Shown: positions 1 through 5,500 of the stretch, piece by piece
How positions within the stretch are numbered: the first letter of the stretch is position 1
How the letters are laid out: every line of letters begins with the position of its first letter
Position numbers and translations under genes: made by a program
Assembly: GCA_030612785.1 (NCBI GenBank)
Contig: JAUWNF010000270.1
Location: 1-5,500, forward strand
Direction of reading: 5' to 3'
Length of the DNA stretch: 5,500 nt
Origin: Phycisphaerales bacterium
GTDB lineage: Bacteria; Planctomycetota; Phycisphaerae; UBA1845
Notes under the pieces: generated by a model
What the model saw: the letters and a program-made list of their open reading frames with translations, nothing else
What the model was told of the DNA's origin: nothing
The model's database searches: none

Positions 1-132
1 AATCGTGTTTACGCGGATCACGACGCTCTGTATGAAGCCGGCATCGATGCCTGGAATCGATTCACCGACGATCCGGAACTGGTCAGCTCGGTGTGCCATG
101 TTGCATGGGCCGAATCGGCACAGTTAAACTAG
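1..132 (+). CDS. C-terminal end of an IS630-like transposase (5' truncated by window edge)
   Basis: Frame 1 is open from the first base to a TAG at 130-132 and gives 43 residues. The stretch AGIDAWNRFTDDPELVSS followed by VAWAE resembles the C-terminal tail of IS630-family DDE transposases, which typically have an EAWNxFxxDPERIxSL...W pattern just before the stop. The catalytic DDE residues would lie to the left of the window, so it cannot be judged whether the gene is intact. It converges tail-to-tail with the minus-strand operon that ends at 406. No right terminal inverted repeat can be identified without the left end for comparison. The family call rests on this short tail only; another DDE transposase is possible. 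Confidence 0.62.
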   Translation, partial: NRVYADHDALYEAGIDAWNRFTDDPELVSSVCHVAWAESAQLN

Positions 133-405
133 ATCTGGTATGAGTGGTCATGTGTACTCCCTGGATGGTTCGTCACGCACCCCTGGCACGAGGGTTTCAT
201 CGGCTCTCTCATGGGTGCGGTTTAAGCCCAACGCGGTGTCTGCGGCACAGTGCCGGTAAAGGGTCGTTATGGGACACCTCACAGTCGCCCATGCAGGATA
301 TCGACGGGGCTGCCGCCGTGGTGCAGCAGAATAACGCACCGGCGCCCACCTCGCTTGAAGTTAATGCACCCCAGGCGCGTCTGTGGATTCCGGCCCCCCT
401 GGCGG
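133..405. other. Gene-free stretch between transposase and receiver gene
   Basis: This 273 bp gap separates two convergent genes. Small open frames exist on both strands, but their translations are rich in Arg, Pro and Ala, match no family I recognise and lack convincing ribosome binding sites. It probably contains the right end of the insertion sequence and the 3' untranslated end of the operon. I see no clear hairpin followed by a T-run on either strand, so no terminator is called. Confidence 0.5.
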
Positions 406-897
406 CTACTCGTGCCGGCCCCGGTCTCGTTGGGCGTTGAGCAGACGTGCCCCGTCCAGCACGCTGACGAATGGTAGCAGGTCGGCCACGTTATCCAGAA
501 CGTAGTTGGTCAACTGTTCTCGGACGATGGCGTGCAGGTCCTCTTTCGACCAGGGCTTGGCGATGTAGTGATCGAGCCCCGCTCGGTTGACCGCCTTGAT
601 GGTGTCCTCCAGGCCGGCTTGACCGGTCACCAGCACCTTGCGGGCGAGGCGCGTTCGGGCGTCGTCGTTCAAGGCGACCAGGAAATCCACGCCCGACTCG
701 CCGGGCAGCATGTGGTCGCAGAGGACCAGCGCAAGCTGCTCACCGGCATCAAGGCACTGTGAGACCGCCTCGCGCGCGTCGGCTGCGTCCTCCGCCTCGT
801 CGATGCGACAAATCTGCGCGAAGGGCTCGACGTCGCGCACGATGGCGTTGCGCACTTCCACTTCGTCCTCGACACATAGAATCACCAGGCCGTTCAT
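406..897 (-). CDS. Stand-alone response regulator receiver protein
   Basis: This encodes a 163-residue CheY-like receiver with no DNA-binding or enzymatic output domain. It probably accepts phosphate from the kinase encoded immediately upstream. The receiver fold spans about residues 3-130. All key residues are present: the acidic pair E10-D11 in CVEDE, the phosphoacceptor D61 in LCDHMLPGESG, the switch T91 in VLVTGQ, and K114 in AKPW. A tail of about 30 residues follows and has no recognisable domain. The ATG overlaps the kinase stop as ATGA, and GAGG lies 7 nt upstream, so the start is well supported. It is the last gene of the operon. The protein could act as a phosphate shuttle, as a single-domain effector by protein contact, or in a phosphorelay; its output partner is not visible here. 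Its sequence is strikingly similar to the N-terminal receiver of the neighbouring kinase. Confidence 0.92.
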   Translation of the reverse strand: MNGLVILCVEDEVEVRNAIVRDVEPFAQICRIDEAEDAADAREAVSQCLDAGEQLALVLCDHMLPGESGVDFLVALNDDARTRLARKVLVTGQAGLEDTIKAVNRAGLDHYIAKPWSKEDLHAIVREQLTNYVLDNVADLLPFVSVLDGARLLNAQRDRGRHE

Positions 898-2915
898 CTG
901 TTCGCCTCGTCCTCGGGGCCGCGCGGGTAGTGAATGGGCAGGACCACGGTGAAGCAGCTCTCGCCCGGTCGGGATTCCACCGTAATCTCACCTCCGTGCC
1001 GGGCGACGATCTGTCGGCAAATGGGGAGCCCCATGCCCAAGCCGAACTCCACCCGTCCGCCCTTGGTGGTGAAATGCAGATCGAAGACTTTCTCGATCGC
1101 GTCGGGCGCGATGCCCTTTCCGCTGTCGATGATCCGAACGCGCACGTGCTCGGCGTCAGGCTGGTCCGTCAGCAGACGCAAGGTGCCGGTGTTCCCCATC
1201 GCCTGCCGGGCGTTTGAGATCAGGTTCGTCCAGACCTGGTTGATCTCACCAACGTGGCACTCGATCCGCGGAAGCTCGCCGTAGGTTCGCTTGACCTCGA
1301 TACCGCGCAGCGCGTGATCGAGCATGCGCAGCGTGTCCTCCACACCTTCGTGTATATCAACGTCACCGACAAGTTCCTGATCGCTCCGGGCGTAGGACTT
1401 CATGCTGCGCACGATGCCCGCGATGCGATCGGAGCAGGTGGACAGGTTGCGCAGTGCTATACCCAGTTCATGGTAGTGCTCGACGGCGGCCAGCAGCTTC
1501 TCACGTTTAGCGCCCGACAGCCTCCCGAACCGCCCGCGGTATGCATCTACCGTGGTGATGCCCACCTTCACTAGTCGGCGCGTCAACACGTCGTCACCGA
1601 CGACGGACCTCAGTTCGGTCCCGCGTTTGCGCAGCTCGCGTGTGGAGATCGGCGCCGCGGTCATGGCGGACTCGATCATCGAATTGATCAGCTCTCCGTC
1701 GGGGAGTTGGGTCACCAGCGCGATCAGGTCTTCGGCGATGAAATCAACGGCCCGCTGCATCGCAGCCGTCGGGTTGTTCAATTCGTGGGCGACGCCGGCG
1801 GTGAGCTGGCCTAACGTGGCCATCTTCTCCGTCTCGACGAGACGTGTTTGTGCCTGCTTCAGCTTGCCCAGCGCGTCGGCAAGTTGATCGCGCTCGCCCC
1901 GCAGCGTAACGTTCAGATTCTCGACCTCGACTTTGAGCTGGGCGGTGCGTTTGCTTCGCGTACTCAGCGAACGAATCAGGGTCGTGACGAAGTACCCGCT
2001 GAGCCACGGGCTGGCCTGCAAGGCGGCGTCGAGCTGCTCGAACGTCAGCGGCAGCACGGTCACCTCCGTGAGCGCCCGGCACGTGAAGAAGGCGCGCTGG
2101 CGCTGGGCGAGTGAGAGCAGGCCGATGATCCGTCCGGCTGAGTGCGTGTGCAGGACGACCTCCCGGTCGTCGATCTTGCGAGACAACTGAACCTGGCCGG
2201 ACACCAGGATGGATATCTGGTCGACCGGTTCGTCCTGACTAAGCAGGACTGTACCGACCGCGTAGTCGCGGCGGGGCGGGTTATCCAGCGCCTCGTCGAT
2301 GGCGGCTCCCATGGCGTTCTCGACTTCCTCGTCGCTCATCGCCAGGTTCGCCAGGAAGCTCCGCTTCAGCGCCGTAAGCTGGAAGTCGAGCACACGCCGT
2401 TGCTGTGTGGCCGCCACGTGCGCGCGGGGGAGTTGCTCGGTGTCCAAGGCACGGGAAATGCGATCCACGTCGTCCGGCGCGTGATGGACGAAGAAGCTCG
2501 TTAGCAGGGTGCGGATACAGTCGCGCAGCTCGTCATCCGTCCACGGTTTGGGCAGCGTGCGATGCAGCGCGCCGCGATTCAAGAGCCGCGTCAGATCCTC
2601 CGCTGAGGGCTGCGACGTGACCAGCACCTTGCGGGTCGCGCGGTGGTGGGGTTTTTCGTGGACTGCCAGGAGCAGATCGACGCCCGACATGCCGGTCAAA
2701 TCGTCGCCGGCCATCACCATCACGACGCGCACAGCCGGCGCGTGGAAGCCCTTGATCCGCTCAAGCGCGCGCGCGGCGTCGGTGAAGCCCTCTACGTCGA
2801 TGACCGGGCGGCAAACCTCCTCGATGTCGCGCACCAGAGTGGTGAGCGCGTCCGGATCGGGCCCGACGCAGACGACGACATATCGGGAGACCGTGTTGTC
2901 GGCATCACCGGTCAC
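894..2915 (-). CDS. Soluble hybrid histidine kinase: pseudo-receiver, cNMP-binding-like domain, HisKA, HATPase
   Basis: This encodes a 673-residue sensor kinase that autophosphorylates a histidine using ATP and should donate to a receiver, probably the downstream gene product. Domains in order: receiver-like at about 12-142; linker helices; cyclic-nucleotide-binding-like beta-roll at about 184-318; coiled coil at about 320-362 (NLNVTLRGERDQLADALGKL); HisKA with H377 in AGVAHELNNP; an insertion of about 95 residues before the second dimerisation helix (about 488-510); HATPase_c at about 551-661 with N-box N564/N568, G1 box DSGKGI (597-602), F-box HFTTK and G2 box GLGMGL (625-630). There is no signal peptide or membrane segment, so the protein is cytosolic. 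The first receiver lacks the phosphoacceptor Asp (Gly70 is in its place). The chosen start is the GTG at 2915, which overlaps the transporter stop as GTGA and has GGAG 7 nt upstream. An in-frame GTG at 2945 would add 10 residues but would overlap the transporter by 34 bp. Confidence 0.9.
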   Translation of the reverse strand: MTGDADNTVSRYVVVCVGPDPDALTTLVRDIEEVCRPVIDVEGFTDAARALERIKGFHAPAVRVVMVMAGDDLTGMSGVDLLLAVHEKPHHRATRKVLVTSQPSAEDLTRLLNRGALHRTLPKPWTDDELRDCIRTLLTSFFVHHAPDDVDRISRALDTEQLPRAHVAATQQRRVLDFQLTALKRSFLANLAMSDEEVENAMGAAIDEALDNPPRRDYAVGTVLLSQDEPVDQISILVSGQVQLSRKIDDREVVLHTHSAGRIIGLLSLAQRQRAFFTCRALTEVTVLPLTFEQLDAALQASPWLSGYFVTTLIRSLSTRSKRTAQLKVEVENLNVTLRGERDQLADALGKLKQAQTRLVETEKMATLGQLTAGVAHELNNPTAAMQRAVDFIAEDLIALVTQLPDGELINSMIESAMTAAPISTRELRKRGTELRSVVGDDVLTRRLVKVGITTVDAYRGRFGRLSGAKREKLLAAVEHYHELGIALRNLSTCSDRIAGIVRSMKSYARSDQELVGDVDIHEGVEDTLRMLDHALRGIEVKRTYGELPRIECHVGEINQVWTNLISNARQAMGNTGTLRLLTDQPDAEHVRVRIIDSGKGIAPDAIEKVFDLHFTTKGGRVEFGLGMGLPICRQIVARHGGEITVESRPGESCFTVVLPIHYPRGPEDEANR
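905..908 (-). promoter_or_regulatory. Shine-Dalgarno site of the receiver gene
   Basis: GAGG on the minus strand lies 7 nt upstream of the ATG at 897. It lies within the last codons of the kinase gene and supports translational coupling through the ATGA overlap. Confidence 0.6.
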
Positions 2916-4300
2916 TGCAGGACTCCGACGAGTGCCCAGAACCACTGCCCACCCACCAGGAACAACGCCAGGCCGATCGCACCAACCAGGGTGCCGACCA
3001 GTGCCAAGTCCTTCGTGCGGACCACGCCGGTGCTGATGGCAACGGCGTTGGGCGGGGTACTGATCGGCAGCGCCATGGCGAGCGACGACCCGATGGCCAC
3101 AAAAACCGCCGCGGTAACGGGGCTAATCGCAATGCTCTCCGAGAGCGCCAGCGTCATGGCCAAGGGTACCACGAGGTTGGCCGTCGCGCTGTTGGAAATC
3201 ACGGTACTAAGCACCAGCGCCGTCACGGCGAGCATGGCGATGATCATGCCCGAGGACATGCTGTTCCAGTCGATGAGCCCGAGCAGCCAAGCGTCGAGCC
3301 CACACTTGCCGACGCCAACACCCAACGCAATACCGCCGGCCACCAGCCATAGTACGTGCCACTGAATCGACTGCAAGTCCTTCGCCGAGAACACGCGTGT
3401 CGAAAGCAGCACGGCGACCGGGATGAAGCCCACGATACTCGAATTCATCCCGTGCAGTTTCGACGTCAGCCAGAGGACGATCGTCGCGGCGAACGTCACA
3501 TAGAACACTATCGCAGGCAGAGACTTGTTGAACTTCGAGTCGATCTTGATCTCGATCTTCTTGCCACCGAAGCGATAGAGTTTCCCGATAACCACCCAAA
3601 CCACCGCCAGAATGACAACCATGAACGGGATCGTCATCAGCATCCACTGAAGGAAGTCTATGTTGGTCCCGTTCCGGCTAAGCGCACCGATTGCAATGGC
3701 GTTGGGCGGCGTTCCGATCGGCGTGCCCAAACCGCCCACATTGGCCGCGATGGGAATACACAGGGCAAGTCCCGTCCGCATTCGGTCCTTCGCCGGAAGT
3801 TGGCTCATCACCGGCAAGACGACCGCCATCATCGTCGCGGTCGTGGCCGTGTTGCTCATAAACATCGAGAAGATCGCCGTAATGGCGATCAGTCCGAGCA
3901 GGATCATTGACGCGGATGTGCCGAGCGGGCGCAGTAGAACGCGGGCGAGGTTACGGTCCAAGTCAAACTTCGCCGCACCGTGCGCCAGGAAGAACCCCCC
4001 CAGAAACAACATCAAGACGGGGTCCGCCAGCGTACCGAAGAACAGGCGATAGGAGGGCGCCTCGAAGCCCTCCGGCAAGCCGATCAGAGCCTTGCCGCTC
4101 ACCAGCAGGATTTCGAGCAGGATGATGAGCACCGCCGTCGCGTGGAGTGGGATCGCCTCCGTGACCCACAAGACGATAGCTGCCAGGAAGATGCCGAATA
4201 CGCGGTGCCCTTCCTCGGATAAACCCGGGAACTTCACCATCCACGGCAGCAGGAACAGCAGGAGCGCGACGACGAGTCCGATATACTTCCCTCTCGTCAT
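2912..4300 (-). CDS. SLC13/DASS-family sodium-coupled anion (dicarboxylate-type) transporter
   Basis: This inner-membrane secondary transporter of the DASS (SLC13, CitT/SdcS/INDY-like) family usually couples Na+ to uptake of succinate, malate, fumarate, citrate or sulfate-like anions. From the start chosen here it has 462 residues, close to bacterial members, and about 11 hydrophobic segments. Family marks: WVTEAIPLHATA near 45-56; first SNT motif at 149-151 (MSNTATTAT); GTPIGTPPN at 192-200; second motif at 369-371, which reads SNS (ISNSATANL) instead of SNT; and its partner STPPNAVA at 414-421. The two motif pairs reflect the family's inverted repeat and line the Na+ and substrate sites. 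The ATG at 4300 is chosen because GGAG lies 5 nt upstream and the length fits the family. An upstream in-frame ATG at 4342 adds 14 Pro/Arg-rich residues (MSPKRPVNPRPGAV) and has only a weak site. This is the first gene of the operon; its stop overlaps the kinase GTG. The substrate cannot be fixed from sequence; dicarboxylate is favoured by the nearby pckA. Confidence 0.9.
   Translation of the reverse strand: MTRGKYIGLVVALLLFLLPWMVKFPGLSEEGHRVFGIFLAAIVLWVTEAIPLHATAVLIILLEILLVSGKALIGLPEGFEAPSYRLFFGTLADPVLMLFLGGFFLAHGAAKFDLDRNLARVLLRPLGTSASMILLGLIAITAIFSMFMSNTATTATMMAVVLPVMSQLPAKDRMRTGLALCIPIAANVGGLGTPIGTPPNAIAIGALSRNGTNIDFLQWMLMTIPFMVVILAVVWVVIGKLYRFGGKKIEIKIDSKFNKSLPAIVFYVTFAATIVLWLTSKLHGMNSSIVGFIPVAVLLSTRVFSAKDLQSIQWHVLWLVAGGIALGVGVGKCGLDAWLLGLIDWNSMSSGMIIAMLAVTALVLSTVISNSATANLVVPLAMTLALSESIAISPVTAAVFVAIGSSLAMALPISTPPNAVAISTGVVRTKDLALVGTLVGAIGLALFLVGGQWFWALVGVLQ
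2923..2926 (-). promoter_or_regulatory. Shine-Dalgarno site that decides the kinase GTG start
   Basis: GGAG on the minus strand ends 7 nt before the GTG at 2915. Together with the 4-bp GTGA overlap it favours this start over the in-frame GTG at 2945. Confidence 0.65.
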
Positions 4301-4305
4301 CACGG

Positions 4306-4309
4306 CTCC
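4306..4309 (-). promoter_or_regulatory. Shine-Dalgarno site favouring the shorter transporter start
   Basis: GGAG on the minus strand lies 5 nt upstream of the ATG at 4300. The alternative ATG at 4342 is preceded only by a weak GAG-like site, so the shorter form is preferred. Confidence 0.5.
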
Positions 4310-4387
4310 GGGCCTTGGGTTCACTGGTCGCTTCGGTGACATGATCTGCTCGCGTTTGCCAGGTACTCGCTAACCTGGATTATTCAT

Positions 4388-4414
4388 GAACACAGAGACG
4401 CTGAGAGCGCAGAG
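4388..4414 (+). repeat. Left arm of subterminal inverted repeat in the MITE
   Basis: This 27 bp arm contains CAGAGACGCTGAG and then CGCAGAG. It pairs with 4513-4539 at 24 of 27 positions. It resembles the dispersed (A/G)CAGAG-rich repeats that occur between genes in various GC-rich bacteria; that resemblance is from memory. Confidence 0.75.
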
Positions 4415-4512
4415 TTTTGCTCAGCAAAAGCTTATGGCCGTATTGCGTCGCATCGCATTTTGACAGTGTGTAAACGATCGCAACCGAGTTTCTCTTCTCC
4501 AATCTTCGTTTT

Positions 4513-4539
4513 CTCTGCGTCCTCAGCGTCTCTGCGTTC
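4513..4539 (-). repeat. Right arm of subterminal inverted repeat in the MITE
   Basis: This arm contains CTCAGCGTCTCTG on the plus strand. It is the inverted partner of 4388-4414, with three mismatches in 27. The two arms are separated by a 98 bp AT-richer core with no gene. Confidence 0.75.
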
Positions 4540-4605
4540 AATCCTCTCACCTGATCCATTCGCCGCTATCGCACGGCTCTGGATGGCATGAATAATCCGG
4601 GCTAA

Positions 4606-4707
4606 GAGAGGGCCGGGAGATCGTCGTTCCCCAGGTCGGATCGACCACCGCCGGCCGGGCTTCGTTTCATATCTGACTGGCTACGCCGTCAAGCACGTCT
4701 CGAGCCT
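4606..4707. other. Spacer between pckA stop and the MITE
   Basis: These 102 bp probably hold the pckA 3' end and perhaps the original promoter of the transporter operon. On the minus strand, TTGACG (4687-4692) is followed after 15 bp by TATGAA (4666-4671), a weak sigma70-like pair with a short spacer. No hairpin with a T-run is seen, so read-through from pckA into the operon is possible. Confidence 0.35.
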
Positions 4708-5500
4708 TCAAGAGACGCCAACGGCAACTCGCGCAGTAGCACCGTCTGAACAGGGACCGGCGTCGATGACCTCGGCCGGTGTCCCATGCTTGAACTGCTC
4801 GAAGTTCTTCTGGAACATCTCAGCCAGCTTCTTCGCCTGCTTGTCGTAGGCCGCCGGATCGCTCCACGTGCTGCGTGGGTTCAGCATCTCGGCGGGCACA
4901 CCGGGAGCCTCGACCGGCACCTGGAACCCGAAGAACGGATCGGTCGTCGTCGGCGCGTCGGCCAGGGAGCCGTTCAGTACGGCGTTCAGCAGCGCACGCG
5001 TCACGCGGATCTTCATTCGCGAACCGGTCCCGTAGGGACCGCCGGTCCAACCGGTGTTGACCAGCCAGCAGTCGGCCTGGTGCTTCTTGAGCTTCTGAGC
5101 AAGCAACCCGGCGTAAACGGACGGATGGCGCACCATGAATGGCGCTCCGAAGCAAGCACTGAACGTCGCCGACGGCTCGGTCACGCCCGCCTCGGTTCCG
5201 GCTACCTTGGCGGTGTATCCGCTGATGAAGTGGTACATCGCCTGCTCGGGCGTCAGCTTGGCGATCGGCGGTAGCACGCCGAAGGCATCGGCGGTCAGCA
5301 TCACGACGTTGCGCGGGTGACCGGCTTTGCCCGACGGCACGATGTTCGGAATGTGCGTCAAGGGATAGCAGGCGCGCGTGTTCTCGGTGATCGTGGCATC
5401 ATCCAGGTCGATCTGGCGCATCGCCGGGTCCATGGCGACGTTCTCGAGGATCGTGCCGAATTGCCTGGTGCACTCGTAGATCTCCGGCTCCGACTCCTTC
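4708..5500 (-). CDS. pckA: Phosphoenolpyruvate carboxykinase (ATP), C-terminal half (5' end beyond window)
   Basis: This cytosolic enzyme converts oxaloacetate and ATP to phosphoenolpyruvate, CO2 and ADP, the entry step of gluconeogenesis. About 263 residues of a usual 530 or so are visible. The frame stays open to the window edge and reads PEIYECTRQFGTILENVAMDP, so the in-frame ATG at 5433 is internal. Landmarks in the visible part: ENTRACYP (residues 39-46), whose Arg corresponds to E. coli Arg333; LTADAFGVLPP; HFISGYTAKVAGTE; FSACFGAPF; NTGWTGGPYGTG; and SRMKIRVTRA, whose Arg161 and Thr167 match E. coli Arg449 and Thr455 of the adenine pocket. The GWTGGPYGTG form is that of the ATP-dependent class. 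The nucleotide-binding P-loop lies outside the window. After the usual C-terminal AGP the protein carries about 13 extra residues. It is on the same strand as, and upstream of, the transporter operon, separated by a gap that contains the MITE. Confidence 0.96.
   Translation of the reverse strand, partial: KESEPEIYECTRQFGTILENVAMDPAMRQIDLDDATITENTRACYPLTHIPNIVPSGKAGHPRNVVMLTADAFGVLPPIAKLTPEQAMYHFISGYTAKVAGTEAGVTEPSATFSACFGAPFMVRHPSVYAGLLAQKLKKHQADCWLVNTGWTGGPYGTGSRMKIRVTRALLNAVLNGSLADAPTTTDPFFGFQVPVEAPGVPAEMLNPRSTWSDPAAYDKQAKKLAEMFQKNFEQFKHGTPAEVIDAGPCSDGATARVAVGVS

Larger units (their letters stand above)
4374..4601. mobile_element. 228 bp MITE-like element with 15 bp TIRs and CTAA target duplication
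   Basis: The left end CCTGGATTATTCATG (4374-4388) and the reverse complement of the right end (4587-4601, CCCGGATTATTCATG) match at 14 of 15 bases. The direct repeat CTAA flanks both ends exactly (4370-4373 and 4602-4605), the mark of a transposition event. No open frame of transposase size lies inside, so it would need to be moved in trans. Ends beginning with CC and a 4-bp duplication are compatible with IS1380-like transposases; this family link is an inference. Inside are a second, imperfect inverted repeat (4388-4414 and 4513-4539) and a small hairpin TTTTGCTCAGCAAAA (4415-4429). The element sits between pckA and the transporter operon, about 73 bp upstream of the transporter ATG at 4300, so it lies in or next to the operon's promoter or leader. 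Confidence 0.82.

Noticed and set aside
133..405. Group II intron or other ribozyme remnant
   Set aside because: I looked for a domain V-like hairpin and found no matching GAGCCGUAU-type stem; the resemblance was only superficial.
144..440. Possible 98-residue plus-strand protein after the transposase
   Set aside because: It has no Shine-Dalgarno site, no recognisable motif and a biased Arg/Pro/Ala composition, and it runs into the 3' end of the receiver gene on the other strand. It is more likely a chance frame.
759..1217. Long plus-strand open frame opposite the kinase and receiver genes
   Set aside because: It mirrors the codon structure of well-supported minus-strand genes. Its translation is low in hydrophobic core and matches nothing; GC-rich genes often leave such antisense frames.
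2643..3365. 240-residue plus-strand open frame across the kinase-transporter junction
   Set aside because: It lies opposite two genes with clear domain signatures on the minus strand and has no family resemblance of its own.
4415..4429. Hairpin TTTTGCTCAGCAAAA as a rho-independent terminator
   Set aside because: The stem is only 6-7 bp, AT-rich and not followed by a T-run on either strand. It is kept only as a structural detail of the MITE.
4460..4465. Perfect TTGACA on the plus strand inside the MITE
   Set aside because: No -10-like hexamer follows at 16-18 bp, and no plus-strand gene lies downstream.
4666..4692. Sigma70-like promoter TTGACG and TATGAA on the minus strand upstream of the operon
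   Set aside because: The spacer is only 15 bp and the -10 matches at 4 of 6 positions. It is plausible by location but too weak to call as a feature.

Overview
The window looks like chromosomal DNA of a GC-rich bacterium, probably a proteobacterium. The grounds are an ATP-type phosphoenolpyruvate carboxykinase with proteobacterial-looking wording, tight Shine-Dalgarno-led genes with GTG and ATG starts, and short IS-derived elements. The lineage is an inference; no rRNA or taxonomic marker is present.

Layout from left to right. Positions 1-132 hold the last 43 codons of a plus-strand transposase resembling the IS630 family. A gene-free 273 bp stretch follows. Positions 406-4300 form a compact minus-strand operon. 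In transcription order it encodes a SLC13/DASS-type sodium-coupled carboxylate (or sulfate-like anion) transporter, a large soluble hybrid histidine kinase (degenerate receiver, cyclic-nucleotide-binding-like domain, coiled coil, HisKA, HATPase), and a stand-alone receiver protein. The junctions are 4-bp stop/start overlaps (GTGA, then ATGA), which implies translational coupling. Upstream lies a 228 bp MITE-like element with 15 bp terminal inverted repeats and a perfect CTAA target duplication. It sits in the leader region of the operon. Positions 4708-5500 carry the C-terminal half of pckA on the same strand; its 5' part runs off the window.

How the parts may work together: PckA makes PEP from oxaloacetate, the gluconeogenic step needed for growth on C4-dicarboxylates, and the DASS transporter could import such substrates. 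The kinase has no membrane segment or periplasmic sensor. Its coupling to a transporter gene suggests that it reads transport activity or a cytosolic signal and phosphorylates the downstream receiver. The most notable points are this transporter-kinase-receiver operon, the pseudo-receiver at the kinase N terminus, the ~95-residue insertion in the kinase dimerisation domain, and the MITE inserted just upstream of the operon.
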